Assembly (NCBI GenBank): GCA_027314685.1
Contig: DAHVAI010000035.1
Location: 1 to 5,874 of the forward strand
Source of the DNA: Nitrososphaerota archaeon
Lineage (GTDB): Archaea; Thermoproteota; Nitrososphaeria; Nitrososphaerales; CADDZS01
Direction: 5' to 3'
DNA: 5,874 bases
Part shown: piece after piece, positions 1-5,874 of the stretch
How positions within the stretch are numbered: the stretch's first letter is position 1
Layout: every line of letters starts with the position of its first letter
The notes under the pieces: generated by a model
What the model saw: the letters and a program-made list of their open reading frames with translations, nothing else
Database searches by the model: none
Told to the model about the DNA's origin: nothing
Translations under genes and position numbers: made by a program

Positions 1-792
1 TATCCCGTTGCCAAGATTGGTTCCCTGCGGGGAGTTTGTGTCTCCTCCCAGTCCCATCCTGCACACCACATCTGAAGCAGGTATTTGGAAGTAGGATGCG
101 AGAGTACTTACTTGGCTCCAAGTGTAGTTTTCTTGCGACCACACGTAGAGTGTTCCATTGTTCCACCAAGCTGTGCAATTTACGGGCTCCATGTTCATGT
201 GTTGATGAAAGCCTGCGTCGAACCTTGTAGTAGGAAGTATTACGTCTGCTTGCGAGAAACCAATATTGATGTCACCGACAGCTGATACTTCAGGAGCAGG
301 AAGAAGTGAATTGCCTCCAGGCCACAGTTGGATCGCGTTGGGCTGCAGCGCCTGTTCGATGTCAAAGACATATGGCTGCGCCTCGTATTGAACGCTAACT
401 AGATTCAACGCGTCTGTTACGTGATTGGGCGTGTCAGCTCCTACTGCAACTATAGGTTGTCCTGCGAACATGACGGAATCGCTGACCAGTGGTATCCACG
501 AACGTCCACCGGCATAATAGTCGTAAGGAGGAAGATCATCGGCAGTGAGAGTGTAATAACCAGCTGCCTTTGCCTTGCTCACGTCGATACTCGTTACCTT
601 TGCGCTGGGATATGGTGCATAGATGAGACCCATGTAGACCATGTTGCTGGCACCAATGTCCGCTGCATGAATGTCAGAAGTATATTTCCGCGCGCCCGTC
701 ACTCTCGCTAGAATATCTCTATTTACCACATTCGGATTCCCAATCAAATTGAATGGTGGTGCTGTTGGTTCTAACTCAGATGATGACGACAT
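1..792 (-). CDS. Molybdenum hydroxylase large (molybdopterin-binding) subunit, N-terminal part, cut by left edge
   Basis: This is the catalytic subunit of a xanthine dehydrogenase/aldehyde oxidase family enzyme, which binds the molybdopterin cofactor and hydroxylates aldehydes, N-heterocycles or similar substrates. The reading frame is open from an ATG at 792 to base 1, giving 264 residues of a protein that is usually 700-800 long. Residues about 28-150 look like the a/b hammerhead domain: VTGARKYTSD near 31-40, an FAGQPIVAV segment at 109-117 and VQYEAQPYVFD at 134-144. The molybdopterin domain begins near 170, with HQHMNMEP at 196-203 and LYVWSQ at 215-220. The N-terminus (MSSSSELEP) carries no signal peptide, whereas the upstream partner has a Tat signal, so hitchhiker export is inferred. 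The loop expected to read GGFG reads GLGGDTNSPQG at 247-257, which departs from the usual form. The start is supported by GGAGGTG ten bases upstream. The substrate cannot be told. Confidence 0.9.
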   Translation of the reverse strand, partial: MSSSSELEPTAPPFNLIGNPNVVNRDILARVTGARKYTSDIHAADIGASNMVYMGLIYAPYPSAKVTSIDVSKAKAAGYYTLTADDLPPYDYYAGGRSWIPLVSDSVMFAGQPIVAVGADTPNHVTDALNLVSVQYEAQPYVFDIEQALQPNAIQLWPGGNSLLPAPEVSAVGDINIGFSQADVILPTTRFDAGFHQHMNMEPVNCTAWWNNGTLYVWSQENYTWSQVSTLASYFQIPASDVVCRMGLGGDTNSPQGTNLGNGI

Positions 793-797
793 TTTCT

Positions 798-1517
798 CTA
801 AGCACCTCCAAGAGCCTGCGAGGCAGCCTGCACTGACCTAATTATATTCAGATAGTTGCCGCAGCGGCAGAGATTACCTGATTGTGCTGCTTTAATCTCG
901 TCAACGGTCGGGTTAGTGTTTGTTTTCAAGAGCGCAGTTGCCGCCATGATTTGACCAGGAGAACAATAGGAGCATTGACCTCCATCTTCCTGGACAAATG
1001 CGCTCTGCAGCGCAGCGATTACCGGATCTGCCGGAGGCGAGCCCGTTGCCGTGCTTGCAACTCCTCCCTCTATAGTGAGGATTTGCTTTCCTTGCGCTCT
1101 GAGCGCAATGTAATTGCAGGAATTGTATGCGACTCCGTCAATCAAGACTGTACATCCACCACATTCCTGTCTATTGCAAGGTCTCTTTGTCCCAGTTAGA
1201 CCAATGTCATCTCGAATCACGTTGACGAGCATGTCCCTTGGTTCAACTGTAACAGGATAGTTCACCCCGTTTACATTCAATGTAATTTGTTGAGAAGCAA
1301 ATGGATCGTTGGAAGTTGTTTGCGTTGATGTGGTCGCTGCAAAAGAACCCGAAGTCGCCCCAACAGCGCCAAGACCTACAACTGCTCCAGCTGCAACACC
1401 TCCTTTAAGGAATGTCCTTCTACTGACTTTTTCCTTGACAATACCGTTTAAACTGCTGTCTTTTTCTTGATCTGAAACAGATAAGACTGATTCGCTATTT
1501 GCCTTTACGCGCTTCAT
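798..1517 (-). CDS. Tat-exported [2Fe-2S] small subunit of a molybdenum hydroxylase (PaoA/IorA-like)
   Basis: This 239-residue iron-sulfur subunit passes electrons from the molybdenum site of its partner to an acceptor. A long N-region is followed by a twin-arginine motif SRRTFLKGG at 32-40, a small hydrophobic Gly/Ala/Val stretch to about 57 and a plausible cleavage site after SFA at 58-60, so export by the Tat system is likely. The plant-ferredoxin-type domain has Cys114, 119, 122 and 134 (CX4CX2CX11C). The helical second-cluster domain has Cys182, 185, 217 and 219 (CX2C, then CRC). All eight ligands are present. Length without the signal is normal for the family. The molybdopterin subunit follows after 5 nt with no FAD subunit between, so the acceptor may be a cytochrome or quinone, or the FAD subunit may lie outside the window. 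No strong ribosome site precedes the ATG. E. coli PaoA is a known Tat-exported relative; closer assignment is not possible. Confidence 0.93.
   Translation of the reverse strand: MKRVKANSESVLSVSDQEKDSSLNGIVKEKVSRRTFLKGGVAAGAVVGLGAVGATSGSFAATTSTQTTSNDPFASQQITLNVNGVNYPVTVEPRDMLVNVIRDDIGLTGTKRPCNRQECGGCTVLIDGVAYNSCNYIALRAQGKQILTIEGGVASTATGSPPADPVIAALQSAFVQEDGGQCSYCSPGQIMAATALLKTNTNPTVDEIKAAQSGNLCRCGNYLNIIRSVQAASQALGGA
803..809 (-). promoter_or_regulatory. Shine-Dalgarno site for the large subunit
   Basis: The minus strand reads GGAGGTG, ten bases before the ATG at 792. It lies inside the last codons of the small-subunit gene (Gly-Gly-Ala), whose stop TAG is 5 nt before that ATG. The site fixes the start of the large subunit and suggests that the two subunits are translated in a coupled way. 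Confidence 0.8.
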
Positions 1518-1705
1518 TAGTCTCTACTGAACCATTATGTGGTCAGGGCCTGATATTTCGAATTACCCGAACATGTTCGGGCATATGCTATGCAAAGATG
1601 CCAAATGACGAAGGTTCTTGCTAACTCAAGAAAAGGTAATTGATTTAGCTTACCCACATCATAGAAAGTTCGTAAGACAATCTGTGAAATCTTCTTTGCG
1701 CATTT
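1518..1705. other. Intergenic spacer between hemY and the molybdenum hydroxylase genes
   Basis: This 188-nt spacer is AT-rich and without a credible ORF. It holds the 16-bp palindrome at 1566-1581, an adjoining GCATATGC (1581-1588) and a weak GGCAT...ATGCC inverted pair at 1580-1602. I find no GC-rich hairpin followed by a T-run after hemY, so transcription termination there is unclear. Confidence 0.6.
1566..1581. promoter_or_regulatory. Perfect 16-bp palindrome, candidate operator upstream of the molybdenum hydroxylase genes
   Basis: The sequence CCCGAACATGTTCGGG is its own reverse complement over all 16 bases. It sits in the 188-nt gap between hemY and the Tat small-subunit gene, with 48 nt between it and that gene's ATG, where a dimeric regulator would act on the promoter. 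On the minus strand it is followed by AT-rich sequence (GAAATATC at 1553-1560) that might be a promoter element, though no convincing -35/-10 pair is seen. It resembles LexA-type CGAAC/GTTCG boxes but with a 2-bp rather than a 4-bp centre, so the regulator is unknown. The palindrome is seen directly; operator function is inferred. Confidence 0.5.
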
Positions 1706-3166
1706 CTACTCCGTTAGTTCTATCTCTTCCGTATTCGCCGGCTGCTCTTGGTGATTTTCTTCAGTTAAAAATTTCATAATTTTTGCAGATATCATTTGGC
1801 CCTGCCTAACGCACTCTGGAAGGCCAACTCCTCTATAAGCAGCACCGACCAAGAAAACGCCAGGCAGACTCTGCAATGCTTCATCAAGTTTTGCGAGCTT
1901 TTCTTCGTGACCAAGGTTGTATTGGGGCAACCCTCGTTCAAAACGATTTATTCTCTTCAAGAGTGGGCTTGCTGATATCCCTAATATTACTCCTAACTCG
2001 CTCTCAATGATACGAATGATTTCTTCATCACTCTTTCTCAGTATCTCTTCATCTCCTGCTCTTCCTACGAAACCTCGTACCAACACTCTCTCGGAAGGTG
2101 CGTGCGTCGGCCACTTTGAAGATACCCATGTGCAGGCCGTTATCTTCCTTCTGTCCATAGGGGCAACTACAAACCCCGATCCATCCAGAACATTCGGTAC
2201 GCTAGCAGTATTGTATACGAGGGCGACTGTCGCTGTTGAGACATATGGTATGGTACGCAGGATAGAGGAAGCCAGTGGGGATAGCTCATCAAGAATATCT
2301 GCTGTTGCGTATGCAGGTGTTGCAAGAACTACACAATCAGCTTCTATACTTCTGCCATTGTTGAATTCAAGATTATACCCTTTTTCTCCGCTGGAGGGTC
2401 TCTTTAACTTGACCAATCTGGTTTGAGTCATAACTGTTGAGTTTCCAAGCTGAGAAATTAGGGCATCCACCATCACGTGAAGGCCACCTTTGATCGTCAT
2501 AAACATTGGTTTGTGAGGTGCTACGTTGTGTGGAGTGGTATGGCGTTTGCTTGACATCATTCCCAGAATCAGGCTACGGTGTTCCTGCTCTAGTTTCTGA
2601 AGCTGCGGAAAATTCGTCTTCATACTCAGGCTTTCTGCATCGCCGGCGTATATCCCAGCCATAAGTGGTTCCGCTATCTTTCTCAAGGCCTCAGTACCGA
2701 GTCGCCGTTTGATGAAGTTGGCTAAAGATTCGTCACTCTGGTCTTTGCGGCGAGATACGAGCACTTCGAAGAGCATCCTGAGTTTCCCCCAAGGCGAGAT
2801 CAGTTTCGATGCCAGAAACGGCTTAATTTTAGTGGGAACGCCTGATGTCAAGCCTTCAGGAAGCGTCCTAAGCTTTCCACCTACGAGTACGTAAACTTTG
2901 GATCGGGCTGGGTTTGGTCCGACCAATTTGTCAGATAAGCCAAGCTTTTCGCAGAGATCCAACGCTTGAGGCTTTAGCGTAAGAAAGGAATCAGGGCCGG
3001 CTTCGATCACAAAGCCCTCAGTATTTTCTGTCTGGATGTTGCCACCGAGCTTACTCGCGCTTTCAATGACAGTGCATTCAATATTCACCCCAGATTTCTT
3101 GGCTTCTTGCAGGAAGTAAGCTGTAGTAAGGCCTGATATGCCGCCTCCGACGATTGCAACTCTCAT
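1706..3166 (-). CDS. hemY: Coproporphyrinogen III / protoporphyrinogen IX oxidase, HemY/CgoX type
   Basis: This FAD flavoprotein removes six electrons from a porphyrinogen to give the aromatic porphyrin, late in heme synthesis. At 486 residues it has the family's usual length. The N-terminus starts straight into the dinucleotide fold, with GGGISG at 7-12, the ribose-binding Glu35 and a GG pair at 41-42, which supports the ATG at 3166. GPDSFL is at 57-62. The C-terminal FAD motif GAAYRGVGLPEC is at 441-452, followed by a short acidic, poorly conserved tail. From memory, the sequence runs close to Bacillus subtilis HemY over long stretches (GPDSFL, PTKI-PF, EPL-GIYAGD, HRSLILGM, ITACTW), which is the coproporphyrinogen-oxidising CgoX. 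I see no membrane anchor, so it is probably soluble. It follows the radical SAM gene after 91 nt. The fold and family are certain; coproporphyrinogen as substrate is inferred from similarity and from the neighbouring ferrochelatase. No clear Shine-Dalgarno precedes the start. Confidence 0.95.
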   Translation of the reverse strand: MRVAIVGGGISGLTTAYFLQEAKKSGVNIECTVIESASKLGGNIQTENTEGFVIEAGPDSFLTLKPQALDLCEKLGLSDKLVGPNPARSKVYVLVGGKLRTLPEGLTSGVPTKIKPFLASKLISPWGKLRMLFEVLVSRRKDQSDESLANFIKRRLGTEALRKIAEPLMAGIYAGDAESLSMKTNFPQLQKLEQEHRSLILGMMSSKRHTTPHNVAPHKPMFMTIKGGLHVMVDALISQLGNSTVMTQTRLVKLKRPSSGEKGYNLEFNNGRSIEADCVVLATPAYATADILDELSPLASSILRTIPYVSTATVALVYNTASVPNVLDGSGFVVAPMDRRKITACTWVSSKWPTHAPSERVLVRGFVGRAGDEEILRKSDEEIIRIIESELGVILGISASPLLKRINRFERGLPQYNLGHEEKLAKLDEALQSLPGVFLVGAAYRGVGLPECVRQGQMISAKIMKFLTEENHQEQPANTEEIELTE

Positions 3167-3218
3167 GTGGATTGAATTTGCACCCGTAAACTCTGATGAT
3201 TAGGTCAAGGAATATCGC

Positions 3219-3224
3219 ATTATA
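3219..3224 (-). promoter_or_regulatory. Possible -10 / TATA element upstream of hemY
   Basis: The minus strand reads TATAAT, within GTTATAATGC, about 52 nt before the hemY ATG and in the 91-nt gap after the radical SAM gene. It matches a bacterial -10 consensus exactly, but no recognisable TTGACA-like box lies 16-18 bp upstream. If the host is an archaeon, it could instead be a TATA box with a leader of about 30 nt. A single hexamer in AT-rich spacer DNA is weak evidence, and hemY could equally be read through from the genes upstream. Confidence 0.3.
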
Positions 3225-3257
3225 ACGATCTCGTCTATGGTCTGGGTTTAAGAAATC

Positions 3258-4403
3258 CTAAGCGTTACTAGTAGCGCACAGAAGACAGGCAGGATCTGAA
3301 CCTAACGGATCATCTTCGTACGAATACGCTCTTGCCCTGCTTCCACCACAAGATTCGCGGAACTCGCAGATACCACAGTAGCCATTCATGTTCCGAGATC
3401 TCACGTTGAGCAGGAGTTCATTCTGTCTGTATGTTTCTACCAGATTGTCCACTTTCACGTTTCCCATTCCAACCGGCACTAGTCCTCCCGGATGAATTGT
3501 ACCGTCGTAGCCGACGAAAATAATTCCATCTCCGTCCAGGGTTCCCTTCGAACTAAAAGTCGATGAACCAGTAGGCTTTCCCTCAAGTCTCTCAAGTTCG
3601 GATTTTAGTTTTAGGTAAGTCACGTCTTTCCAATAATCTTCCCGCTCCAATCGTTGTTTCAATACTCTTCTAATGAATGGACCCTCCACTGTCCTGATGG
3701 TCATTCCGTACATAGAGGCGTCGTATAGAAAGTTGCAAACGCTTTCAGTTTCCTCTGGCGTAAGGTCTTCGACAACGCTCCCCCTTCCAACCTTAACGAG
3801 AAAGAAGAGCTCCCATGCCCTTACTCCGAGAGTCTTTATGAGATGGAATAACTGCGGTAGTTCCTTGAAATTCCCTTTCATAACTGTCGTGTTGATCTGT
3901 GGATTCAGATGCAAACTTAGAGCGTTTGTGATAGCGCGTATTGTAGACTCGTAGGTTCCAGCGACTCTTCTTATAGAATCGTGGGTTTGAGCAGAAGACC
4001 CATCGAGACTTATTGAGATTGCGATTGTTCCAGCATCTTTCAAGTGTCGCAAGGAGTCATAGTTCAGCAATTCCGTAACGGCCGGGGAAACTGCGAATTT
4101 GACACCAATCTTGGAAGCATAAGCAAGCAAATCGAAGATATCCCTTCTGAGCAAAGGATCGCCACCAGTAAAAATGATAGTGGGACTAGGCTTTCCAAAC
4201 GATGCTACTTGATCTATCAACCTCAAACCCTCATCATATGTTAGCTCGCCGGGCAAGGCTTCCCTGATGGCAGAAGCTCTGCAGTGAACACAGGAAAGCA
4301 GGCAGGCTCTTGTCACTTCCCAGAAGACCAGAACGGGTTTTTGGGCAAAAGGTGTTCCGTTGGGTGGCTTCACAACAGCTTGTAGAGATTCCATCGACAT
4401 CAC
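3258..4403 (-). CDS. Radical SAM/SPASM-like protein, TIGR04053 type, heme-cluster associated
   Basis: This 381-residue protein cleaves S-adenosylmethionine reductively to start a radical reaction. The radical SAM cluster motif is CX3CX2C at Cys34, 38 and 41. GGDP at 80-83 is the SAM-binding counterpart of GGEP, SISLDG is at 130-135, INTTV at 170-174, and WELFFLVKVGRG at 197-208. The C-terminal region has Cys343, 346, 352 and 373, spaced exactly CX2CX5CX20C, with CGGSRARAY at 352-360. The same arrangement is known in NirJ/AhbC/AhbD tetrapyrrole enzymes and would hold one auxiliary [4Fe-4S] cluster. The overall pattern matches what I recall of TIGR04053. The start overlaps the hemH stop: GTG at 4403 (3-nt overlap) or ATG at 4400 (1-nt overlap). 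A weak GGAAAG at 4413-4418 suits the GTG slightly better. Its place between ferrochelatase and HemY implies a tetrapyrrole substrate, perhaps coproheme decarboxylation. The chemistry is not proven for this family. Confidence 0.88.
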   Translation of the reverse strand: MMSMESLQAVVKPPNGTPFAQKPVLVFWEVTRACLLSCVHCRASAIREALPGELTYDEGLRLIDQVASFGKPSPTIIFTGGDPLLRRDIFDLLAYASKIGVKFAVSPAVTELLNYDSLRHLKDAGTIAISISLDGSSAQTHDSIRRVAGTYESTIRAITNALSLHLNPQINTTVMKGNFKELPQLFHLIKTLGVRAWELFFLVKVGRGSVVEDLTPEETESVCNFLYDASMYGMTIRTVEGPFIRRVLKQRLEREDYWKDVTYLKLKSELERLEGKPTGSSTFSSKGTLDGDGIIFVGYDGTIHPGGLVPVGMGNVKVDNLVETYRQNELLLNVRSRNMNGYCGICEFRESCGGSRARAYSYEDDPLGSDPACLLCATSNA

Positions 4404-5302
4404 TCAAAATGTCTTTCCGAGATTAGCGAGTATAAGCAATCTACCAAAGCTTCAGAATCATTCAAAGAGTCACAACGCTCTAATCTAGCACCGTGATCGC
4501 TGGCCCACTTCTGGCATTCTACGTCGATATCATAGAGTATCTCCAGATGATCTGAAACAAAACCTATGGGAGCAACAAGGAATCGTCGTTGTCCCTTGTC
4601 GAACAGAGACTGCAAGTGTTCAAGAATATTCGGGCCAAGCCATGGTTCCCTGGTGTGGCCAGCACTTTGAAAAGCAAAACTCCAATTCTTCCTTCCAACT
4701 GCATTTGCCACCAGCTCCGAGGTTTCGAGCAATTCGTACACGTATGGATCGCCCTGTTTTCGGATAACCTCTGGTAGACTGTGCGCCGAAAACACCAAGG
4801 AGTAATCCTCTCCAAGCTTCTTCTCCGCGCGACTAATGCTATCTGCCCAAGCTTTGATGAAAATGGAGTGGGCATGCCAAGAGGAAATGTTGTCCAGCTT
4901 CATTTTTCTCGGAAGAGACTCGTTTGCGAGCTCCACTGCGAGCATGTAAGTTCCAACGCTCATTCTAGAATAGTGTGGAGCTAGTGCAATTGAGAGTAGT
5001 TCATCAACTCCGTTCTTTGCAGCGTCTGCAACAATGTCAGAAATGAAGGGTCTAGAGTGTTTCATGGCAGAATACACCTGAGTATCGGAATCATTGCTTT
5101 CCAGTTTCATCTGGAGCTTGTTCCTCAAACTTTCTGTGATGTGTATCAATGGCGACAATCCACCGATAGCTTTGTACCTCTCCACTAGGTTTGCTACCTC
5201 CCCATCCGAAGGATTGCGACCACCTCTTATGTTGGTGTAGTACTCCACAACTTCGCTCAAAGATCTTGGCGTCCCATAAGCTAGGAGAAGTACGCCCTTC
5301 AT
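4400..5302 (-). CDS. hemH: Ferrochelatase, probably coproporphyrin III ferrochelatase (CpfC/HemH)
   Basis: This enzyme inserts Fe2+ into a porphyrin. At 300 residues it has the short, soluble Bacillus-type form with no C-terminal membrane anchor or [2Fe-2S] extension. The likely metal-site residues are His174 in SAHSLP (172-177) and Glu254 in DHLEILYD (251-258), equivalent to B. subtilis His183 and Glu264. Tyr9 in AYGTP corresponds to Tyr13 of the Bacillus enzyme, a residue associated with the coproporphyrin-using class. Other conserved stretches are YYTNIRGGR at 21-29, RYKAIGGLSPL at 42-52 and PWLGP at 220-224. The ATG at 5302 is supported by GGAAGGAA ten bases upstream. The gene begins 6 nt after hemA and its TGA overlaps the start of the radical SAM gene, so all three are probably cotranscribed and translationally coupled. 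Use of coproporphyrin rather than protoporphyrin is inferred. Confidence 0.95.
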   Translation of the reverse strand: MKGVLLLAYGTPRSLSEVVEYYTNIRGGRNPSDGEVANLVERYKAIGGLSPLIHITESLRNKLQMKLESNDSDTQVYSAMKHSRPFISDIVADAAKNGVDELLSIALAPHYSRMSVGTYMLAVELANESLPRKMKLDNISSWHAHSIFIKAWADSISRAEKKLGEDYSLVFSAHSLPEVIRKQGDPYVYELLETSELVANAVGRKNWSFAFQSAGHTREPWLGPNILEHLQSLFDKGQRRFLVAPIGFVSDHLEILYDIDVECQKWASDHGARLERCDSLNDSEALVDCLYSLISERHFE

Positions 5303-5308
5303 TCAGTA

Positions 5309-5874
5309 TCAATTCCTTCCTTGGTGTTGAGTACCGTTTATTTGCTGGGAGAGCTTTCTCGTTACCGGGCCATATAGTTCGTCCAGGAGACGCAATCGCT
5401 CGTCCTGCGTCAAGTCCCCCACTGATTGCTTTGCAAATGCGGCCGGACCCGCCAACAGTTTACTCACCAATCTCTTGCCCATGGCCTCTACAACCCATCT
5501 CTCATTGGCTCGAATCGAAGGCAACCGCCGGAGCGTATTCTCAGTTTCGTAAACTCTCATCTCCTCTGCCCATTGGTAAATGTTGGAGAGTGTTGGCGAC
5601 AGTTTGCTAGCTGTGAGCCACTGAATAAATTGCTCTGCCTCTTTTCCAATCAGCGACTCGGCCTCTGTTTCGAATTTCGGAATCTGAGCCGACTGCTCAA
5701 TGTATTGGCCAAGGTCATTCAAATCGTAAAGCTGTGTCGTTTTAGAATTCTTGATCGCTGGATCGATGTTTCTCGGGAAGGCAAGATCAAGCATCACCAA
5801 TGGTTTGTCTTCTCCAACATGCTCTGTTTTGATTATGTATCCTGCAGGACTTTTGGTCGCAGATATTACGAGTT
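5309..5874 (-). CDS. hemA: Glutamyl-tRNA reductase, C-terminal part, cut by right edge
   Basis: HemA reduces glutamyl-tRNA(Glu) with NADPH to glutamate-1-semialdehyde, the committed step of C5-pathway tetrapyrrole synthesis, in the cytoplasm. The frame is open to the right edge and leaves 187 complete residues before the TGA, out of a usual 400-450. It begins at the end of the NADPH-binding fold (VISATKSPAG, then MLDLAFPRNIDP), continues with YDLNDLGQYIE and the long dimerisation helix, and includes the typical KLLAGP segment late in the protein. The catalytic Cys/His domain lies outside the window. The in-frame TTG at 5800 is internal, because conserved HemA sequence continues upstream of it. 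The C-terminal tail (after about LYGPVTRKL) is polar and not conserved. As the first enzyme of the pathway at the head of the visible genes, it supports a dedicated heme operon. Confidence 0.93.
   Translation of the reverse strand, partial: LVISATKSPAGYIIKTEHVGEDKPLVMLDLAFPRNIDPAIKNSKTTQLYDLNDLGQYIEQSAQIPKFETEAESLIGKEAEQFIQWLTASKLSPTLSNIYQWAEEMRVYETENTLRRLPSIRANERWVVEAMGKRLVSKLLAGPAAFAKQSVGDLTQDERLRLLDELYGPVTRKLSQQINGTQHQGRN
5313..5320 (-). promoter_or_regulatory. Shine-Dalgarno site for hemH
   Basis: The minus strand reads GGAAGGAA, ten bases before the hemH ATG at 5302. It overlaps the last codons of hemA (Gly-Arg-Asn), whose TGA is 6 nt before that ATG, so hemH translation is probably coupled to hemA. 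Confidence 0.65.

Noticed and set aside
36..711. Three plus-strand ORFs in the first 700 bases
   Set aside because: They oppose the open, conserved molybdopterin-subunit frame on the minus strand and have no recognisable features.
1566..1581. The palindrome as an intrinsic terminator for hemY
   Set aside because: It could fold as a 6-bp stem with a CATG loop, but no T-run follows on the minus strand, and it lies over 120 nt past the hemY stop and close to the next gene's start.
1566..1581. The palindrome as a standard Gram-positive LexA box
   Set aside because: The usual box has four bases between CGAAC and GTTCG; here there are two, and the adjacent gene is not an SOS gene.
1917..2426. A 169-residue plus-strand ORF inside hemY
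   Set aside because: It is antisense to a well-conserved part of hemY, has no recognisable domain, and is best explained as a shadow frame.
3258..4403. The radical SAM protein as a HemN-type coproporphyrinogen dehydrogenase
   Set aside because: HemN has a different cluster-motif context and lacks the C-terminal CX2CX5CX20C and CGGSRARAY region seen here, so it is not a HemN homologue even if it might catalyse a related step.
4564..4875. A 103-residue minus-strand ORF inside hemH
   Set aside because: It is another frame of the ferrochelatase gene, which is conserved in its own frame across this region.
5309..5800. A short 163-residue gene starting at the TTG at 5800
   Set aside because: The frame stays open to the right edge, and the residues upstream (VISATKSPAG) are conserved HemA sequence, so this is the C-terminal part of a cut hemA rather than a separate gene.

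Overview
The window is a minus-strand block of six genes (two of them cut by the window edges) in two groups, at roughly 45-50% GC by eye. Reading in the direction of transcription (right to left), the first group is a heme-biosynthesis cluster: the C-terminal part of hemA (glutamyl-tRNA reductase), hemH (a Gram-positive-style, probably coproporphyrin, ferrochelatase), a radical SAM enzyme of the NirJ/Ahb-like TIGR04053 type, and hemY (FAD-dependent coproporphyrinogen/protoporphyrinogen oxidase). hemA, hemH and the radical SAM gene are packed with a 6-nt gap and then a 3- to 1-nt overlap (depending on start), so they look like one transcript. hemY follows after a 91-nt gap that contains a possible promoter of its own.

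The second group, after a 188-nt gap holding a perfect 16-bp palindrome, is a two-gene molybdenum hydroxylase unit: a Tat-exported [2Fe-2S] small subunit and, 5 nt downstream, the N-terminal 264 residues of the molybdopterin-binding large subunit, which runs off the left edge. No FAD subunit lies between them. The signal peptide is only on the small subunit, so the complex is probably exported folded, with the large subunit hitchhiking, as in PaoABC-like or isoquinoline-oxidoreductase-like enzymes.

The most interesting point is the heme cluster. Ferrochelatase and oxidase both resemble the Bacillus proteins of the coproporphyrin-dependent pathway, and between them sits a radical SAM protein whose C-terminal cysteines are spaced exactly CX2CX5CX20C, the spacing I recall for the tetrapyrrole enzymes NirJ/AhbD. 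No chlorite-dismutase-like coproheme decarboxylase (ChdC/HemQ) is seen here. A hybrid route, CgoX then CpfC then a radical SAM coproheme decarboxylase, is a testable inference.

The organism cannot be fixed from the sequence. The Bacillus-like CpfC/CgoX pair points to a bacterium of a coproporphyrin-using lineage (Gram-positive or Chloroflexota-like), but an archaeon with a laterally acquired pathway is also possible. Shine-Dalgarno sequences are clear before the internal genes hemH and the large subunit and weak or absent before hemY and the small subunit. I saw no tRNA, rRNA, CRISPR array, insertion sequence or long repeat.
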